This document shows positions 35,360 to 47,032 of a DNA stretch of 64,000 bases, piece after piece. A model generated the notes under the pieces. It had not been told where the DNA came from and did not search any database. It worked only from the letters and a program-made list of their open reading frames with translations. This DNA comes from Rotaria socialis (Eukaryota > Rotifera > Eurotatoria > Philodinida > Philodinidae): positions 62,001 to 126,000 of the forward strand of contig CAJNYU010000096.1 in NCBI GenBank assembly GCA_905331475.1. Reading direction: 5' to 3'. How positions within the stretch are numbered: the first letter of the stretch is position 1; every line of letters begins with the position of its first letter. Both the position numbers and the translations under genes were made by a program.

Positions 35360-36856
35360 ATGAAGCTCCTCGTACTAACTTTTATACTGCTAACAGCAGT
35401 ATTTATTCATTCAATAAACAGCCAACAATATGTTGTTGGATGTTACTTTACTAATTGGGCTCAACATCGACACGGCCTTGGAAAATTTCTTCCATCACAC
35501 ATTGATCCGTCTCTTTGTACACATCTCTATTATGCATTCGCTAATGTTGATCTAGCCAATCGAAGTCCAAGTCCATTTGAAGTCAACGATGTTAAACCAT
35601 CTCCATCAACGGCTCCCGTTATTGTCAATGATGTCGCAAAACCTGCTGTTAATGGCCGTCTTAACGGTCAATTGAAACCACCTATCAAGCAACCACCACC
35701 AATGAGCATGTATGAACAATTCAATGCCTTAAAAAATAAAAATCCTCAAATGAAAACATTACTATCATTGGGTGGTGCCAGTGTTAACTCTACACAATTT
35801 CGAAATGCTTTTGAACCAGAAAAAACTCGTCGTGAATTCATCCGAAATACAATCAAATATTTACGAACCTATAAATTTGATGGCCTAGATTTAGATTGGG
35901 AATTCCCAGAAACCGAAGCTGATCGTCGTATATTTTCTACACTTGTTCATGATTATCGGTTAGAATTTCAAAACGAAGCTTTTCTAACTGATCGTCCACG
36001 TCTTTTATTAACAGCAGCTGTAGCTGCTTATCGTCCAAAAATTGAAGCTGGCTATGACGTACGAGATGTCTGTCAATATCTTGATTATATCAATTTAATG
36101 GCTTATGATTATCATGGTTTGTTGATTTCAAATGAAAATCTTTTCTTTTAATTCAAGAGAATCTTTCACGTGGGTTTTTGTTTAGGTAGCTGGAATACTC
36201 ATATAGGTTTCAATAGTCCTCTATATCCACGTTCAAGTGAAAAAGGTGATAAACGTTTGCTTAATCAACAAGCAACTGTTGATACATGGATTGAAAGTGG
36301 TTGCCCGGGATCGAAATTAGTTCTTGGTCTTGGTACGTATGGTCGAACATTTGAATTAAAACAAAAGAAAAATGCTGATACAAAACCCTATGGAGCATCG
36401 AAAGGAGCTGGTCAAGCGGGTAATTTTACAGCTAGTAAAGGATTTCTATCCTATTATGAAATATGTGATTTAATAAAAAAACAAAAATGGCATACAGAAT
36501 ATGATAAAGAACAACAAGTACCCTATGCATATAAAGAAGGTCAATGGGTTAGTTATGATAATCAAGAATCGATTGAGAAAAAATGTCATTATGTTGCGTC
36601 AAAACGTTTAGCTGGTGCTATGATATGGTCACTTGATTTCGATGATTTTAATGGTGCTTTTTGTGCGCAAGGAAAATATCCATTATTAACAAGAGTTAAA
36701 AGAACACTTGACAGTCTTCAAGGACCAACAACACCGATACGAATTCACAAAACCACACAAGCAACAACAGCAAATTGTGGTTATTCATACAATTATTCGT
36801 TTTTTCTTTTATCGATCAATTATATTTTTCCGATATTTATTTATCATTTTATTTGA
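35360..36856 (+). CDS. Secreted GH18 chitinase
   Basis: There are two exons, 35360-36116 and 36186-36856, joined by a 69-base intron to give 475 residues. Residues 1-21 form a signal peptide. The GH18 barrel shows YVVGCYFTNWAQ, LLSLGGAS, the catalytic FDGLDLDWEFP (acid Glu 181), INLMAYDYHG, LVLGLGTYGRTF and a closing GAMIWSLDFDDF. All DxxDxDxE residues are present, so it should hydrolyse chitin. Unusual is a Pro/Val/Asn-rich insert of about 50 residues (66-115) between the second and third barrel strands. There is no chitin-binding module; instead a Thr-rich linker ends in a hydrophobic tail (about 452-475), which may be a membrane or GPI-anchor signal. Confidence 0.9.
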
Positions 36857-37614
36857 CAGATTGTTTGTGTTTGAAAATTTTATCTATGTTTGATTTCGAA
36901 TCTCACTCGAAAAATAATGTCTTTCTATTTTATCAAACAAATAGATGAACATTTGGCTTCTTGTAAATTCAAATGTACAAAAAAGAAAAGAAAAACATCA
37001 ACGATCCATTCAAGTTATGAGTTTCTTATTTTCAAGACTTTATTATATGAAATTTTCTCTTTTCCCGTCATCCGTTGGCTAAACAAATATCATGATTGTT
37101 CAGTAAACAAAATCGACTAGATTTAACTTGATCATTGATACTCGAGCTTTTATTTGTTCAGATGAATAGCCGATTAAGTAGACATGTTTAAAAACATACA
37201 GATGAGAAGATTTTAGAATATCCGATTATCTTATAAATCGAGCGAATTCTTTTTTTGTTTTGTATTTGATCAGAAAGTAAAAATTTCGACCTCTAAAAAG
37301 ATTATCATAAACGTGTAAAATTTGTAATACGAAACAAAAGAAAAAAGATTAGCCGTCAAGGTCTCTGCACAAACTCATAATACGTTCGCTTCACTAAAGA
37401 AAAATTTTCGCAGCTTTTTCTTGTCTTCAATAAGTATTTAATGCATTAACTAACTGCAAATTAACTCTGAGAAGAAGAAAATTTTCTTTTTCTTTTTTCT
37501 TTCGTTCTTTAATAAAAAATATTTTTATTTTGATGTATTTACCTCCAGCGAAAAAAAATATACATATCATTTTTATTATTATTGAATTGTTGTAGAGAAA
37601 AACAAGCTGTTTTT
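36857..37614. other. Spacer between convergent genes
   Basis: No gene is seen. It holds the 3' ends of the GH18 gene (plus) and the Tctex1 gene (minus). Confidence 0.4.
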
Positions 37615-38250
37615 TCACGCAGCAACACCATGTATAATAATAACAAATTTAAATGCATCTGTATCGATTTCAACTGAAAGTACATCATCCGTTCGATGAT
37701 TCCATAGGCATCGACTCATTATTACAATACTGCTTTCATCTTGTTTAGGATACGATATGACTTGTATAATAGCTTTATAATTATCTTTTACGTGTTGTGC
37801 AACAATTCGTTTTAACATTTCAGTTATATCGTGTGTGAGTTTTCGGACAGCATTTTCTTCAACATGATCAAGCTGTTTAATATGTGGTAGATCAAGTAGT
37901 TGACTAACTTGATCTTTGATTAACTAAAACAAAAAAAAGGAAAAATCAGAATTTATTGATAAGATTTAATTAATTACATACAACACTGAATAGATTATCG
38001 CCAAATTTAACTGGAACACCATCAGAAGGTACACTGATCATTGGTTCTTTATTGACATTAGTTCGATGAGAATCTTCAATAAAGATAAAGTTTGATTTTT
38101 TTTATATCATAATAGAGATAAAAAAAAGAAACGAAAAAAGATAGGTATACTATTATCAATTGAAGTCAATTGTGAAACTCGTTGGTTATTTCGACTTGAT
38201 GGTGTTGAGGACGAAACTGATACATAAGGGGCAGCGACACTTGTGGCCAT
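37615..38250 (-). CDS. Tctex1-type dynein light chain
   Basis: There are three exons (38250-38151, 38073-37982, 37923-37615) giving 166 residues. The N-terminal 50 residues are Ser/Thr-rich and probably disordered. The Tctex1 domain spans about 60-166: an ENAVRKLTHDITEMLKRIV helix, then KDNYKAIIQVISYP, SRCLWNHRTDD and a final FVIIIHGVAA strand. Tctex1 chains link dynein intermediate chains to cargo in cytoplasmic or ciliary dynein, and forms with an N-terminal extension (DYNLT/TCTEX1D) are often ciliary. The family assignment is firm; the subtype and place of action are inference. No acceptor-like site precedes the ATG. Confidence 0.85.
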
Positions 38251-40041
38251 AGTAGATGATATAATTTCAAAATCGATAAATAATTATGCTCGATTGATCG
38301 AGGGATTTTTCTTTTTGTATTCGTTAATGTGTCAAGTGCGACGCGTAGTAGTATTGAAATACCAAAAAAAAAATATGCTAGCTTATACCACGAGTCTCAT
38401 TTTTCTTTCTATTATGGTTCCTCTTTACTTGCTGGTATGTGTTTGCATGCGCTTACGTAGGTGAGGAAGAACAGGTAAGAAAAACAAGAAAAGAGAGCAA
38501 CGTCTAGCAGTGTAAGTCGCTTTAAAGCAACAACAATTATCGTTAGCAGAAGCGACACGCACATGAAGCTGATAGAGGAAGGGAAAAATGTGTTATAATT
38601 AGTTTTTCTTTTACATATTATAATATATAGAGTTAACAATCTGCTACTGACAGCCGTATAGAACGTCAGACATCTGACATCTTTATGTAGAGAAATGAAA
38701 TGCAGTACCTACTCGACTGCTGCAATTGAACTATTGTATGAACAATCGCGCGTCTTGTATTCAAATAGCGATAAATTTTATCATTAAATCTACTAGAATA
38801 ATGAAACTTTCTTTTTTTTCAAAGGCATCTGTTGCAATACTATTCGATTATTGAGGTCAGCTGAATAATAGTAACAAAAAGAAAAAAGAAAAGAAAAGAA
38901 AGGTTATCAGATGAAGACAATGCACGAATGTTAATGACATGTGTAATAAAATGGTAACACTTAAAACTATGACCATCGTATAAGAGACTTGAGATGAAGA
39001 ATAAATCTTGCTTTTTTTTCTTAAATACAATATCGATCTATGAATAGGCTATGAAAGATTTTTAATTTTATTAATTAAAATGAAAATCAATCTTTTTTCT
39101 TTTAGGTTTACATATAGAATTGCTTCCTGTGGGACTTTTTTCAATAAGATAATTATGTGAAAGTCATAGTATTGTAAAAGATCATAAATCTTTCTATTCA
39201 GATTCAACAAGTGTTGCTTTTGTTTTTAGCTCAAAAGAATCTTTTGAATAGAAATACTTTCAGTTACTTACCTATTTATTTTTGTCACAAGCAATATTAA
39301 AATGTAAATTACGAAGAATTTCTTTTTTCAAATTCAACCATAGAGTAAATATTTTTCTTTCTGCCACAAAATGAATGATTTACTTAAAATCGGTGCAGAC
39401 GAAAACATTCTAACAACTGTTCATAGTTTTAAATTTCTTTGTAGATATGAAGCACCTGATTTGTATCCATATCTATAGTATACCTTTCAAGTAGTTCTGA
39501 GACTATTATCGCATGGCATTTTGCGGTAAATATTCAACAAAAGAGAATTAAAACTAGCTCTTTCGGTTTAGTTGAAATTTCATGTTGTTATTTAAAACAG
39601 TCTGGATCAGACTACTGCTTTTTTTCATGTCACTTACATTCTCTATAAGCAGATTAACAATGATAGCTGCTCACTAAGAACTACTGCATGAACGTGTCAA
39701 AATTTTAGGCTTCGAAAGGTTTCCTTGTCGATGCTTAACAAAAAAAAACATTGTATTTCTTACTTATTTTCAGAATGCAGTTATGAACTTTAGTCTCTGA
39801 TGTTCTTTATTTCAAACAGGTAAATTAGTTTTTCAATTTGATCTAAAGTCTATTTTTATAATTAACGGACATTGAAATTCATTGAAAGAAATTTGTATTA
39901 AAACCTTTTAAAATTAGTACGAGAGCGATGTTTCAAATTGAATCATATACTGGTCATTGAAATTCGACGAAATATAATGCTCTATCTTTCATTACTTGAA
40001 TGCATCTTTTCAAGTAACAGAAATTTATTTTTTTTTAGTTT
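38251..40041. other. Intergenic region upstream of the Tctex1 gene
   Basis: AT-rich DNA with A-rich short repeats (AAAAG words near 38880-38900). No gene or structured element is seen. Confidence 0.4.
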
Positions 40042-40420
40042 TTCCCAGGTCAAATACGTACGGCGGGAAACACTCTGATCCGGTGATTTTCCATTGAATT
40101 CCGGAAGCAGTATTCCTAAAAGTGTTCCGGTCTCCGTTTCCAGAGTATTTCCCGCTAACTCTTGATTCCGGAACCGATAAGCACATACGGTTTCCGTTTA
40201 CAGCAGGATTTCGTACTATGTTTCCGATGGTTTCCATTTACAGTAGGATTCTGAAGTATTTTTCCGATCGTTTCCTTTTGATGATCGGAAACGAGGGAAT
40301 ATGAATAGTTTCCAATCTAGATACGTAGCCAGGATCTGGCCGTTTTTAATCCAGATATGGAATCCGGATTGCGCCATTCCAACAACCGGATCTGGCGAAA
40401 AAGCACTATTAGATGTTTCC
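40042..40420 (-). repeat. TTCCG/CGGAA-rich dispersed repeat, copy 1
   Basis: A GC-richer block dense in TTCCG and CGGAA words. Read on the minus strand it shares GGAATACTGCTTCC, TGGAAA(A)TCACCGGA and GACCTGGG, in that order, with the block at 46340-46700. It contains a roughly 40-base direct duplication (about 40183-40262) based on GTTTCC and TACAG(T/C)AGGATT. No credible coding. Class unknown. Confidence 0.6.
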
Positions 40421-40794
40421 TTTTTCTAATTGAAAACAAATTTGTGAATTTCAAGGATCAGTACATATCTCTTATTTGAAGTACGAATCTGCAGAATTTC
40501 TGCTTAGAGTTGGATTGAAACTGACTTTCCAAAAAGCATCACAGAAACTCGAGTAAACAACATTTTTATATTGAAATCAACAGATGAAGGAATTTAACTG
40601 GATTTTATTGTTGAGTTTGTCACATCAAATCTTTACGATATAGTGTTAATCTAACTGATTTTGATTGATATTACATATAACCTAATGTATTACCAATTAC
40701 TTTTGGTATAAACCTCATTAAAATTGGATTACCGACATGGAATATAAATAGGATGATCACAGTTTAATTGGTCATATTTTCGGTGACCGTTCAA
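40421..40794. other. Short non-coding spacer
   Basis: AT-rich DNA between two repeat elements. Nothing else is seen. Confidence 0.4.
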
Positions 40795-41850
40795 TTCGTC
40801 GCATATATAGGAGAGGATACATTAATTGAATTAAGATATTTAGTGTAGAATGTTATTTAATTAATCACTTTGACAAATGTTTTTCTTCAGAGAAGAATGA
40901 CTATTTCTTGATAATACTTTTTTGAACAATAGAGATCTGAGTTTACAGGTTTTTTAAAATTGAATTAGCTAGAATTTAAATGTCAAAAACTCAATGGAAT
41001 TGAATTAAAATTATATAGAAATAATGTTTTTTATTCAATAATTCGTAATAATGCAAATTAGTTATTGTTATTTGGAAAAAAATATGACTTAAGCAGTAAC
41101 ACATAAGAAAAATAAGAAAATCTAGTATTTGACTTATACATGTGTTGATAAAAATCAAAATTCTTCAACAAATCATACATGATTCCTGAAATTCAATCTT
41201 CTGTATTCCAGAAATAATCGACAACATTTATTTCTTAACACAATTTGTAGAAAATGTGAAACGAGAATTTGAAATACTCTCAATAAAGTCTAAACCAACC
41301 TTGATCATCTTTTCTTAAAATTCTTTCCAATTTAAATTTCAACAATTTTAACTTTAATTTTAAACTTTCAATTCTAATTTTTATGAAGGTTTAAAAATTT
41401 ATTCCTCCATCCAATAATTTTTTTAAATTTCAATCTTCGGAGCATAAACGTGAAGCCCACTTTGAAAATGTTTGAACCACTTTATTCACTAACCGAGCAC
41501 CTTTACGTATCACAGAAAACTGTCCCAGACAGTACTGAACGACTTATATACTTAAAAAACAGTGAAATTTGCTTTCATTGATTTCTTTTGTAGATGAGTA
41601 TTTCATCAGAATTTATCCCCTTAAAGGACTGGAATCCTATTTATCATCAGACTCTTTGTATTTTAAGAGAAATTTCTTTAAGAAATCGTTTCAGAAGTAA
41701 ATTATTGCTTTTTTTTAAGCGCATCTTATACCCCTCATGTATATCTAATAATTCAATAACAGCGTATACAATTTACATGATTAATTAAATAACATTCTAC
41801 ATTAAATATCTTAATTCAATTAATGTATCCTCTCATATATATGCGACGAA
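40795..41850. mobile_element. 1.06-kb TIR element without transposase
   Basis: Terminal inverted repeats of 72-73 bases lie at 40795-40866 and 41778-41850, about 93 percent identical. Each has the word CGTCGCATATATA at its outer end and TTAATTAATCA at its inner end. The interior of about 910 bases is AT-rich; the longest frame (41594-41788, 64 codons) has no transposase motif. It is probably a non-autonomous DNA transposon or fold-back element. Flanking target duplications are not clear. Confidence 0.65.
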
Positions 41851-44800
41851 CTGATCGCAACGAATTGTACTAGTGCCATACTTTCGTATGTGTTTACTCA
41901 ATCTACTACTATTAAGATGGTTAGTAAAGGAGTTCAAATTTTATTTTTATTTTCTCACGTTATGTGTGTAACATTTTAATATTTTTAAGTAATAGCTATC
42001 AACAATTATAAAACCTAGGGCGAATGACAGCATTTTTTTACATCGAAATAATTGCTCATATCTTGTATATTTGTGTCTAAATCGATTAACACTTGATAAC
42101 AGTTTGAGGTAGATCATCATTTTATATAGTCATGTAGAAGTACAAAAAGTAACATCGAAATAGATCAGAAAAATATTTTTGATTAATTGTTAATTCGAAA
42201 GGAATCTATTATAAGAAATACAAACTTTAAAAATGAAATCATTGTGTGTATCCACACCCTTAAATTGGATTATAACCTAATGCAGAAACTTTACAATAAG
42301 TATCAAGTGTAATGAATTATTTTGTGTGTTAATGTTGAAGTTCGTAACCAACCTTTGCTGATCTGCATCGTTTGTAATCAATTTTATATTAATAATGATT
42401 TCATCATGATTCAAATACATGTCAAAGTTATTGATTGATAGAGCTTGTGTTGTTCTATTATTTTGTAATGAAATGATTAAACGCTACCAATAATTCCATT
42501 TGAATATTGCTCGAATACTCAACAACTTTGGTGGGATTTTTGTCTAATATTTTTAATTTTTGAAAGGAAAACAAAATACTCATTGAAACCGTGGTCAATT
42601 AAAATAGAACGAATTGATAAGATATTTAGATCGTATGACGATGGATTTTTTAGCTATTTTGAGATTTAAATTGGTTTTAATCTAGTTTTTACAAATAAAA
42701 AATCGGCTGATGTGGTATTATCTTTAATAGACTTCGAATTCCAAAAAAAAACAGTATTAACAATGTAATCGATTTGCAATTCATTAAAATTAATCGTGAT
42801 CTTTTCTACTCTTCACTCTAATCAATGCATAATGTCTGTCAAATACATGAATTTCATTTTAATTCGAGAAGAACAAACACATATAGTCCCATTTCCATTT
42901 TAAGATGATCTGACAGCAGCCATCAATAAATGGTAAACTTTTGTGTCGTTTCTTATGATCCATCAAAGCAGGCGGCACTTCTATGACAGCGACAGGGGTA
43001 ACCACAATCTCTTTTGCCATATTATTCCAAATCTAGAACTATTAAAAAGTATTTTGACGTCTAAATAACAGAGAATGTAAATTTTGTGAAACTTTTTTCA
43101 AGAAGTAGAGGATGGCTGATAAATTTCTTTCCTTCAGAATCGCGCTAAATACATCCTTGTGTTTATATGCAGCTTGACTGATTTGTGGCATTTTATGCAT
43201 TTCCATGGCTTTCTAGGAATTTCGAAATACATTGGAAAGCATTAGACATTTTTCGAACCACAAAAATTCGGAAATACAGATCTTTTTTGTTCCCTTTCAA
43301 TTCTCACCTGCGTACACCTGATGGTAGCGCACATTAACGAGCTATGCAAATCACACTGTATGTGACCCACTGTATCTTGACTGGCATATTTTTTTCTATA
43401 TATTCAAGCAATATGTTACCGAAAGGGAATTATCACTTAGGAAGTCTCTTAAGGGTATAACGAACGCGCAGCTCTCCAGATGTCTTGGCAGTGACAATGA
43501 AGACCTTCAAGAACTTTCGCCAGTATTCGAAAGACTTTTCAGAATTTCGTAAAATTTTTGTATCGTTTTTCAAGACTTTTTTTCTGATTTCTTTATATAT
43601 CGGGATATTTCTACCTTTCACTAACAGAAAGCCTCAAAAACAGCTTGTCTAATCAGATTACACAACATGGGCTATTCAGAAATAGATGACATTGCTCCGA
43701 TAAATGGAACAGCACGCACTAATATAACTAGTTCATTCTAATAGTACCACTTTTAGCAGTAATATGGATCGAACATTAACTAAAATCATAATAAAAATTC
43801 AATCAGCAGTAGCTATGTGGTCAGCTCATCATCACTATGGTAGATCATTGCCAATACAATTGAAAGTACTTTACACGCCTGATTTGTGAGTTATATGTGA
43901 GAATTTTAAACATCTTTCAAATCTATTTCAAGAAAGATTGGGAAAAGATCAAATCGTTTGAATTGATGTGAGATTATATTTATTTCACCCTCACATTCAG
44001 AATAGACTCAGTCATAGGGAAACAAATATGACAAAAGACTCCATAAGAAAAATGTCGTATCTGTGTCTCGCTTTGAGTTTATAAAAGCATTCTATAATAG
44101 ATAAGCAAGATAAACAAGAATCGGACTGCTTCAGCATCATTATAAATTGTCTTCTATATATTTCGTATTCGTTGACTGTGGACTGCGGCACTTATTTATG
44201 CACGTCGCTAATTAGAACATCCAACTCTTGTTTGGAAAAAATGAAAATACTTGTATTATACATACTGATCGGGACACAGATCCTTCCCAATTCATAAACT
44301 AAAAGTAAAGTAAAAAGTTTTAGCCCACTTCACAATTAAGAATATAGACGGCAATGGGAATTCAACTTACGCGTTTATCTAAGTACTTTCACAAATAAAA
44401 AAGAATCATACATTTATTGCTACACACTAATATATCCTCCTAACTGAGTCTTAATCGAGCAATACATATCATTACATACATAGATACCGAAAGAGAAAAG
44501 TACCTTCCCGTCCTTCTAAGAAACATCAATGATGGGTCTTTGATTGAATAATCGTTGCATATTTCAACTAATTATATGTTCACGTAGCAGTTCATCATAT
44601 GATCACACTGACCAATGAACCATTTTAAAACGCCGTCCTCAATTCGCTAGTAACACTTGCTAGAAAAAAAGTTCGTAAAAGTAAACATATTTTGTGTTTC
44701 TTCTCCTCTTATACCTTCTACTTAAGGCAATTTGAAGTCTTCCTCGATTTGATTTCAGGTGAAAGATCTTGAACAAGACACACTAAATTCCAGAGTATTG

Positions 44801-45539
44801 TATCATTTATCGCAATTTATAATGCTGGCGGTTCGATTATGAAAAAGACTAACAATTAGAATTTGTCGCAAAAAAATGGTCCCGCTCCATGTGCACGCTA
44901 TTCATTCGCCGATTTGTTTTGCAGAAAGATCTCTATATAAGCAACTTCACTTAGGATAGAACACTTAGAGATTTTCATCAAGATTATTCCCACTTATCTC
45001 TTCACCAGCTACCACTCTCGATACATGATCTTCGGCGTTCCTTCTGGCTAATTAAACGATAATTAGGGTATTTCAAAGTCTCACTCATTAATATTAAAAA
45101 AAAAAGATCTCTCACGGTAACAACTAAGCAAAATCTTGCCGAACATACCTATTTCATGCTTAAGTGTTGTAAATCCGCTAAAGAAAATTTGACGCAGATA
45201 AATTCAACTGATTCTTTGTACTGGCTACCAATTCACCGTAGTATTTTATACTAAAAGCTACATATATGCGACACGATTCAACACCCGAACTTTACAAGTT
45301 TTTCATCCTATTTTTCATTCTCCTTTATTTATTCAACACCAAAAACTAGTATCAACTCATCAATGTCAATATTCTATACCTATCAAATGCACTTTAACCA
45401 GGTATCGCAAAGCATAATTACCAACATTTCAACGGTAGAGCCATTGAAAGCTCTTCCTCCCAGAATAACTCTTATCTGAGATATTTAACGATCTAATTCA
45501 TACCGTTTCAAATAGAAATGTCTGAAAAAAACTCTAAGT
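41851..45539. other. Gene-poor intergenic region
   Basis: AT-rich, mostly unstructured DNA. The only possible gene piece is the small minus-strand frame at 42859-43020. Weak members of the 79-base repeat seen at 45540-46215 appear from about 44720 (TTTGAAGTCTTCC...). Confidence 0.4.
42859..43020 (-). CDS. Doubtful 53-residue open frame
   Basis: The frame begins MAKEIVVTPVAVIEVPPAL and continues MDHKKRHKSLPFIDGC to a TAA. The first 36 residues look protein-like (mixed charge, Val/Pro-rich) compared with nearby spurious frames. An acceptor-like GTTCTAG lies 14 bases before the ATG. No family is recognised. It could be a small gene, the first exon of something lost, or chance. Confidence 0.2.
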   Translation of the reverse strand: MAKEIVVTPVAVIEVPPALMDHKKRHKSLPFIDGCCQIILKWKWDYMCLFFSN

Positions 45540-46215
45540 CAATATCTTCGATTTGAAGTATTTGAAAGTCCCCTTCACTGACTTTTATCTAGAAAGATCA
45601 TTGAAGACCTTTCTGGGTCCATACCACTTGTTTGAGCTTTTTTTCTAAGTCCCTTTTTTCTGCTGCAATCAGAAGGATCACTAAAGATCTTCCACATTCT
45701 ATCATTTCAATTTCAGATATTTGAAAGTCCGGTTCATTGCATTTCTTCAAAAAGAATAATCAAAGGTCCCTCTTGTTCAATATCCCTCCTTTCAGATATT
45801 TTGAATTCTCCATTCTCCCAATCAAGCATGAAACACGCTTGAAGGTCCTTCTCAGTCACTACCTTCCATTTGAGGTAATAGAAAAGAATATTTCTTGCAC
45901 TTTCTCTACAAGGACCCTTGAAGACCCTTCTTCATGAATACCACTTATTGCAAGCATTTTGAAGTCTCATTCGTCGCAATTTACCAAGAAAATCCTTTAA
46001 ATGTTGTTCTATTTATGAAAAACATCAAGGACACTTCGAAATATCTCCAATAAGAGGTATTGACTAAAAAGGGATCTTTAAGGATCCTTTTTGACAAAAA
46101 GCGAATGAATGCTGCTTTCAAACACCTCAAATGGAAGGTAATGAATTAAAAAGACCTTTAACCGTCTTCCACGATCGATTTCGAGGAAGGAGTCTTTGAA
46201 ATACCTGAAGTTTGT
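45540..46215. repeat. Degenerate ~79-base tandem repeat that flips orientation
   Basis: The word TTTGAA(A)GTCC/TTTTGAAGTCT recurs near 45565, 45723, 45800 and 45955, spaced by one or two times about 79 bases. Each unit also has ATACCACTT and a GAAGACCTTTCT or GAAGACCCTTCT word. From about 46020 the same words appear on the other strand, for example CTCAAATGGAAGGTAATGA near 46125 against CACTACCTTCCATTTGAG near 45858. The array is therefore two head-to-head blocks. Confidence 0.6.
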
Positions 46216-46339
46216 ATTGGTGAGCTTGGGATCTCTCCGGGTTTGCTATGGTATAGTGAATAATTGTGAAGCAGTGCGTGAGGTTATTGGCATTGCTGAA
46301 GCTGGCTGGTAGTTTAGTTAGTTGGGGATGTAACTATCA

Positions 46340-46700
46340 AGGATGAAGAGGTGTGGCGGTGTCGGGAAATCTGCGCAAAATCTGAGGAAGATTGGAAGTT
46401 CCGGAATTTTCCCAGGTGGAATCGGTCGAATTTAGATAGTTCCGTCACGTTTTTCGTTTGTATTCCTTGTTATCGCGGGTCGGTTCTGGGAATTTTTCCT
46501 AATGGTTACGGTTGCGGGAATAGTGAGGAATACTCCGGTTACAACTCGGTGGTTCCCAAGCGGAATACTGCTTCCACCTTCCGGATAGTTTTCCGGTTCG
46601 TTTCCGGTGGAATGCCCTTGGAAATCACCGGAAGTATCGGGAAAGTACACCATTTCCTTCCGGAGTCCAGAACCATCGACCTGGGTTATCCACAAAGTGA
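46340..46700 (+). repeat. TTCCG/CGGAA-rich dispersed repeat, copy 2
   Basis: This block is GC-rich compared with its surroundings. It shares the ordered words GGAATACTGCTTCC, TGGAAATCACCGGA and CGACCTGGG with the minus strand of 40042-40420. Open frames on both strands here (46351-46857 and 46432-46764) are side effects of its base composition. It ends about 330 bases before the ART-TPR gene. Confidence 0.6.
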
Positions 46701-47032
46701 ATATCTCCATTGCAAACACAAAAACGAAAATAAAACTAACAAAATCTTTGTACTTGTTAGACAAAGAAAAAAATGCATGTCGAAAGAGTCATTCAACGAT
46801 AAGCAAGACAGAAGAGAAGACATCCAACGCAATTACACTCAAGTTGGATGTGGGTGAATTTATCAGTGACTGTCAGCGAAGTAAAAATAAACAAAAGCAT
46901 TTGACGGGGCGAAATATCAATAAAGAAAAAGATAAGAACCAACTATATCAATAGAAATAGTAGTTGCTGCCTAAATAAGAAAGCACTTCTTACAATTCTC
47001 GATTATTGATCAGTTAACAAAACCTAGTCCCT
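46701..47032. other. Upstream region of the ART-TPR gene
   Basis: This should contain the promoter of the gene starting at 47033. A weak acceptor-like AAAACCTAG lies about 7 bases before the ATG. No TATA box is obvious. Confidence 0.35.

Noticed and set aside
29149-36856. GH25 and GH18 genes as recent bacterial transfers
   Set aside because: Both have signal peptides, short host-like introns and host base composition, and both families are common in animals; no sign of recent transfer in the sequence.
46351-46954. Overlapping frames of 110-168 codons on both strands
   Set aside because: They lie in and just beyond the TTCCG-rich repeat, have no family motifs, and are open only because the repeat is poor in stop codons.
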